From contig JAAZAI010000273.1 in the NCBI GenBank assembly GCA_012514445.1, positions 1 through 7,991 on the forward strand: DNA of 7,991 bases, written 5' to 3'. The DNA comes from Lentisphaerota bacterium. Lineage in GTDB: Bacteria; Verrucomicrobiota; Kiritimatiellia; RFP12; UBA3636. Within the stretch, counting starts at the first letter, position 1; every line of letters starts with the position of its first letter. A program made the position numbers and the translations under genes. The notes beneath the pieces are model-generated. The model was given only the letters and a program-made list of their open reading frames with translations, searched no databases and had not been told where the DNA came from. This document shows positions 5,485 to 7,991 of the stretch, piece by piece.

Positions 5485-6435
5485 CTATTTCACGCGGACA
5501 AAGATGAAGCGGTCGACGTAGAGGGCCTCGACTTTCTTCGTCGCCGTGGTCACATAGCAGACGGTGCCTTCCGTCTTGGCCTTCTTCCGCAAGTAGACCA
5601 GCAGGGTCTCGGCGTCCGCCGGCGGGGCGATGACGCAGGAGACGGTCTCCCAATCCTGCGTGCCGCCCGTCACGAACAGGGCGCGCTCGCCGCCCCAGCT
5701 CTGTTTGACGGTCTCCGCACCGACCCATCCCTGGGAAACGCCTTCGCCGCGGTAGCTGGCCTGGACGAACACGGACCCCGCCGGCGCACCCGCGGACTTG
5801 ATCCGCATGGAGAGCTTGTAGCGCTTGCCCGGCTCGACCGCGATGCCGTCCTGGCAGGCGAATCCGCCGGTGATTTTCAGTTCGCCGTTTTCGACGTCCC
5901 ACTGGCCTTCGCCCCACCACGGAGCCTTGCCCTTGGAAAAATCGGGATTCCGAATCTGCGCGAAGGCAAATCCCGCCGGACGCGTCACGGCCTCCTCCGT
6001 CGGCTCCAACCTCACGTTGCGATACTGGGCCATTCCCTCCTTCTTTCCGGGCAGACGACGCAGATAGAGCAGCATCTGGTCGGCCTTCGCGGGCGCTTGG
6101 ACGACGACGGAATGGGCTTTCCAGTCCGCAGCCTCGTCGCAAACCGCCAATGCCTTTTCCTGGCCCCACTCCAGCGTCGCCGATGCGGGTCCGTACCAGC
6201 CGCCCTTGATGCCGCCGCCGCGATAGCTGAGTTGCACGTAGCCGCCCGTCCCCTTGGCCTCGAAGCGAATCCGGTACCGCTGCCCGCCATCGACCTCGAT
6301 TTTGTCCTGGCAGGCAAAGCCGTTTTGCACCTGCAACGTCTTGTCAACCACGTCCCATTTGCCCTCACCCCACCAGCCTGTCCTGCCCTTGGCGAATTGC
6401 CAGATCGACGATGCCAAAGGTGCTTGTACCGACAT
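5485..6435 (-). CDS. Tandem carbohydrate-binding-like beta-sandwich protein, probably N-terminally truncated
   Basis: The 316-residue product consists of two homologous domains. Domain 1 covers about 14-149 and domain 2 about 166-304. Shared landmarks are FAKGRTGWWGEG/FSKGKAPWWGEG, WDV after it, NGFACQDKIEV (38-48)/GGFACQDGIAV (190-200), SYRGGG/SYRGEG, and an LLxYLRxxxG strand near 122-130 and 278-285. Tryptophan-rich two-sheet repeats of this size resemble CBM4/9-type or related galactose-binding-like modules that bind polysaccharides; I cannot name the exact family. The ATG at 6435 is probably not a natural start: a stop codon lies immediately before it, there is no ribosome site, and residues 1-13 are the out-of-frame reading of the beta-strand-repeat gene that overlaps it by 71 bases. 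In domain 2 the segment before FSKG reads AQIRNPD, whereas domain 1 has SSIWQ, so homology begins at F14. No signal peptide remains. It is probably the C-terminal part of a larger secreted protein. The mutarotase-like gene follows on the same strand. Confidence 0.7.
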   Translation of the reverse strand: MSVQAPLASSIWQFAKGRTGWWGEGKWDVVDKTLQVQNGFACQDKIEVDGGQRYRIRFEAKGTGGYVQLSYRGGGIKGGWYGPASATLEWGQEKALAVCDEAADWKAHSVVVQAPAKADQMLLYLRRLPGKKEGMAQYRNVRLEPTEEAVTRPAGFAFAQIRNPDFSKGKAPWWGEGQWDVENGELKITGGFACQDGIAVEPGKRYKLSMRIKSAGAPAGSVFVQASYRGEGVSQGWVGAETVKQSWGGERALFVTGGTQDWETVSCVIAPPADAETLLVYLRKKAKTEGTVCYVTTATKKVEALYVDRFIFVRVK

Positions 6436-7429
6436 TCAGGGTTAGGGCGGCCGCGTCGCTGATGGCCGCTCCATTGTCGAGGTCAAGGGTTGCTCCAGCG
6501 GAAACGGTCACCGGACCGCTTCCGAGCTTCCCCGATGACAAGACGGTCAGTTTACCTCCCGCGATCGTGGTCCCGCCCTCGTATGTGTTCGCGCCGGAGA
6601 AACGCGTGGTGTAGCCGGTTGAATTACCGACCTGCACCGCGCCCACGCCCGAGATGACGCCGCCGATCGTGAGGCCGTTGCCGGTCAAGTTGCCGTTCCC
6701 GATGCTGATGTCCCGGTCGATTTGAATGGTCCCGGCGACGGTTGAGGCGGAGGTGCTCCCGGCGAAAGTTCCGATGCTTGCGCTTCCGGTTCCATTCGTG
6801 GTGAAATGGAACTTGCGGTCGGCTCCGAGGGAGATGCCGTACCCGAAATTCACGCCGACGGAGTTTGCACCCGTGTTTTCGTCGCCCAGCACAACGGTGC
6901 CGCCGGACATGGCGCCGTTGTGCTGTTGAAGGAGCACACGGCCCTGGCTGATGACAATGGGGCCCGTCTGGTTGTTGTAGGAGGCCAGTCTCAGGCTACC
7001 TGGACCTGTTTTGTAGATGCCGCCATATCCGTAGAGCAGAGCGGTCAGGCGTATGTCGGCGCTGCTGTTGGCGGAGTTGACGACGAGCTGGCGTTCGAAC
7101 CGGAGCGAGTTCTTGAACTCGATCGCATTGGCGATGCCGAAGCTGAGCGTTACGGTGTTCGTGCTGTCGGCGTAGAGACGGATGCCGCAATGGTTGATCG
7201 TTGAAATGTTGTCGGCGGCCAGCGTGACCGGAGCGTCTCCTCCGCCCAAGTTCACCCATGCCATGCCATTGAGCGCATCGGAGTGGTTGATCCGAAGCGT
7301 GCCTTCCTCGACGAGGATGCCCCCGGTAAAGTGACCGGCATTCGCGTTACTGAGCTTAAGAGCTTGTTGGGATCGTCTCGCGACAAAGCGACGAAGCTTG
7401 AAGACAGCTTCCAACTCCCAAAAACACAA
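6365..7429 (-). CDS. Autotransporter-associated beta-strand repeat protein fragment
   Basis: The 354-codon frame encodes glycine-, serine-, threonine- and asparagine-rich sequence of the passenger beta-helix type found in large surface or autotransporter proteins. Recognisable repeat strands are HFTGGILVEEGTLRI (34-48), YKTGPGSLRLASYNNQTGP (139-157), TRFSGANTYEGGTTIAGG (275-292) and SGPVTVSAGATLDLDNGA (304-321). The frame looks broken at both ends. The first 23 codons from a TTG at 7429 (MCFWELEAVF...) are unlike the rest and derive from a foldable non-coding element. There is no signal peptide, and no C-terminal autotransporter barrel or sorting signal. The last residues (IRQGQDRLVG) are an out-of-frame reading of the carbohydrate-binding-like gene. 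A decent AGGAAAG followed after six bases by an ATG at 7433 opens a different frame (MIVFLGVGSC...) that stops at 7356, so a second frameshift could also be involved. Family proteins usually exceed a thousand residues. It is best seen as an internal piece, probably non-functional unless frameshifts are assembly errors. Confidence 0.68.
   Translation of the reverse strand: MCFWELEAVFKLRRFVARRSQQALKLSNANAGHFTGGILVEEGTLRINHSDALNGMAWVNLGGGDAPVTLAADNISTINHCGIRLYADSTNTVTLSFGIANAIEFKNSLRFERQLVVNSANSSADIRLTALLYGYGGIYKTGPGSLRLASYNNQTGPIVISQGRVLLQQHNGAMSGGTVVLGDENTGANSVGVNFGYGISLGADRKFHFTTNGTGSASIGTFAGSTSASTVAGTIQIDRDISIGNGNLTGNGLTIGGVISGVGAVQVGNSTGYTTRFSGANTYEGGTTIAGGKLTVLSSGKLGSGPVTVSAGATLDLDNGAAISDAAALTLNVGTSTFGIVDLAIRQGQDRLVG
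7367..7421. repeat. Foldable palindromic element at the edge of the beta-strand-repeat fragment
   Basis: Outer arms TTGGGA (7367-7372) and TCCCAA (7416-7421) enclose two further stems: GAAGCT-7 bases-AGCTTC (7393-7411), a perfect six-base-pair hairpin, and TCGT..CGC with GCG ACGA (7373-7394) around a GACAAA loop. The two inner stems overlap by two bases, so they may be alternatives. The layout resembles REP-type extragenic palindromes. It underlies the first, non-homologous codons of the beta-strand-repeat frame. Confidence 0.45.
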
Positions 7430-7467
7430 TCATGTCGCTTTCCTGACGCGCACCCGGGGCTTTTCTG

Positions 7468-7497
7468 TTGCAGAGGCGTTCGCCGAAGGGGTATGAT
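7468..7497 (+). promoter_or_regulatory. Sigma70-type promoter of the amidohydrolase gene
   Basis: TTGCAG (7468-7473), an 18-base spacer and TATGAT (7492-7497) match the housekeeping consensus at four and five of six bases. Transcription would start near 7504, about 47 bases before the ATG at 7551, too short for a typical SAM or SAH riboswitch. A small inverted repeat GGCG-TT-CGCC (7475-7484) lies in the spacer. The rest of 7430-7550 shows no gene. Confidence 0.5.
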
Positions 7498-7550
7498 GCA
7501 AGGCACAACCGAAACCCCGACCATTCCAGCAGAAGAACCGCCATCACGCC

Positions 7551-7991
7551 ATGATCTACGCCGCCGACTCCGTCATCACCCAGAACGACGCCCGCGACAT
7601 CCTCGAACGCGGCGCCGTCGCCGTCGAAGGCACGCGCATCGCGGACGTCGGCGCGCTCGCGGACGTCCAGGCCCGCAGGCCCGGAGACCGCGTCCTCGAC
7701 CTCGGCGAGGCGGTGATCATGCCCGGCCTCGTCAACGGCCACACCCACATCCCGATGAGCGCGCTGCGGGGGTTTTCCGACGACAAGGCGCTCATGGACT
7801 GGCTCCAGCAGGACATCTTCCCCGTCGAGGCGCGCCTAACGCCCGAGATCGTCCGCACGGCGTCGCTCTTCTCCTGCGCCGAACTCCTCCGTACCGGCTG
7901 CACCGCGCTCTTCGACATGTACATGCTCGAGGACGCCGTCTTCGCCGCCGTCGACGAAGCGGGCCTGCGCGCCGTCCTGGGCGAAAACGTC
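7551..7991 (+). CDS. mtaD: Amidohydrolase, 5-methylthioadenosine/S-adenosylhomocysteine deaminase-like (3' end outside the window)
   Basis: The first 147 codons are open to the window edge; family members are about 430 residues, so roughly a third is visible. The protein is of the metal-dependent amidohydrolase superfamily, subgroup of MTA/SAH and related deaminases, which hydrolyse an amino group from adenine- or triazine-type rings. Residues 1-57 form the N-terminal part of the small beta domain flanking the barrel. PGLVNGHTHIPMSALRGFSD (58-77) holds the HxH metal ligands H64 and H66, and the PMSALRG context is typical of the MTA/SAH deaminase subgroup. GCTALFDMYMLEDAVFAAVD (116-135) matches the second barrel strand and helix of this subgroup. 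The remaining ligands (two later histidines and an aspartate) would lie beyond the window. No signal peptide is present, so it is cytoplasmic, likely in purine or methionine salvage. The ATG at 7551 has no strong Shine-Dalgarno but begins exactly where family members begin. It is divergent from the minus-strand genes. Guanine or other deaminases of the superfamily are less likely alternatives. Confidence 0.85.
   Translation, partial: MIYAADSVITQNDARDILERGAVAVEGTRIADVGALADVQARRPGDRVLDLGEAVIMPGLVNGHTHIPMSALRGFSDDKALMDWLQQDIFPVEARLTPEIVRTASLFSCAELLRTGCTALFDMYMLEDAVFAAVDEAGLRAVLGENV

Noticed and set aside
5387..6169. A 260-codon minus-strand frame within the tandem-domain gene
   Set aside because: It is out of phase with the two clearly duplicated domains and has the composition of a GC-driven shadow frame.
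7498..7550. SAM or SAH riboswitch before the deaminase-like gene
   Set aside because: The leader predicted from the promoter is only about 47 bases and shows no stem set of the known classes.

Overview
The window is GC-rich (clearly above 60 % in the coding parts) with strong third-position G/C bias. The bias produces long open frames on the wrong strand and in wrong phases. Gene content suggests a Gram-negative heterotroph, perhaps of the Planctomycetes-Verrucomicrobia-Kiritimatiellae group: a beta-strand-repeat surface protein, secreted carbohydrate-related proteins, an ECF sigma factor coupled to a membrane-tethered alpha-toroid protein, an ADP-ribosylglycohydrolase carrying lectin-like domains, and intergenic dispersed repeats. 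The taxonomic placement is inference; no rRNA or phylogenetic marker is present.

Layout, left to right. 1-188 is a lower-GC segment with a 13-bp direct repeat and at most one doubtful 48-codon frame. 189-2291 (minus) is a 700-residue ADP-ribosylglycohydrolase with two extra C-terminal beta domains. 2388-3305 (minus) is a single-pass membrane protein with a squalene-cyclase/prenyltransferase-like repeat domain. 3305-3928 (minus) is an ECF sigma factor whose stop overlaps the next start. It is preceded by a short leader frame (3925-3957) carrying the only strong Shine-Dalgarno, a good promoter (4015-4042) and a perfect 16-bp palindrome (4055-4070). 4071-4352 holds no gene but several nested direct and inverted repeats. 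4353-5390 (minus) is a secreted galactose-mutarotase-like protein. 5485-6435 (minus) holds two tandem beta-sandwich, carbohydrate-binding-like domains. 6365-7429 (minus) is an autotransporter-type beta-strand-repeat fragment. The last two meet out of frame at about 6394-6410, which looks like a rearrangement or frameshift scar. 7367-7421 can fold into nested hairpins. 7551 to the window end (plus) is the first third of a 5-methylthioadenosine/S-adenosylhomocysteine deaminase-like amidohydrolase, with its own promoter at 7468-7497.

How the genes may work together. The sigma factor and the toroid protein form a translationally coupled pair. Order, topology and the short basic cytoplasmic N-terminus fit a sigma/anti-sigma unit in which the extracytoplasmic toroid senses something; this is the best candidate for an uncharacterised system here. 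The ADP-ribosylglycohydrolase follows on the same strand after 96 bases and may share the transcript, but a promoter-like site suggests it can also be expressed alone. The right half of the minus strand is carbohydrate- and surface-related, and appears damaged at both ends of the beta-strand-repeat segment.
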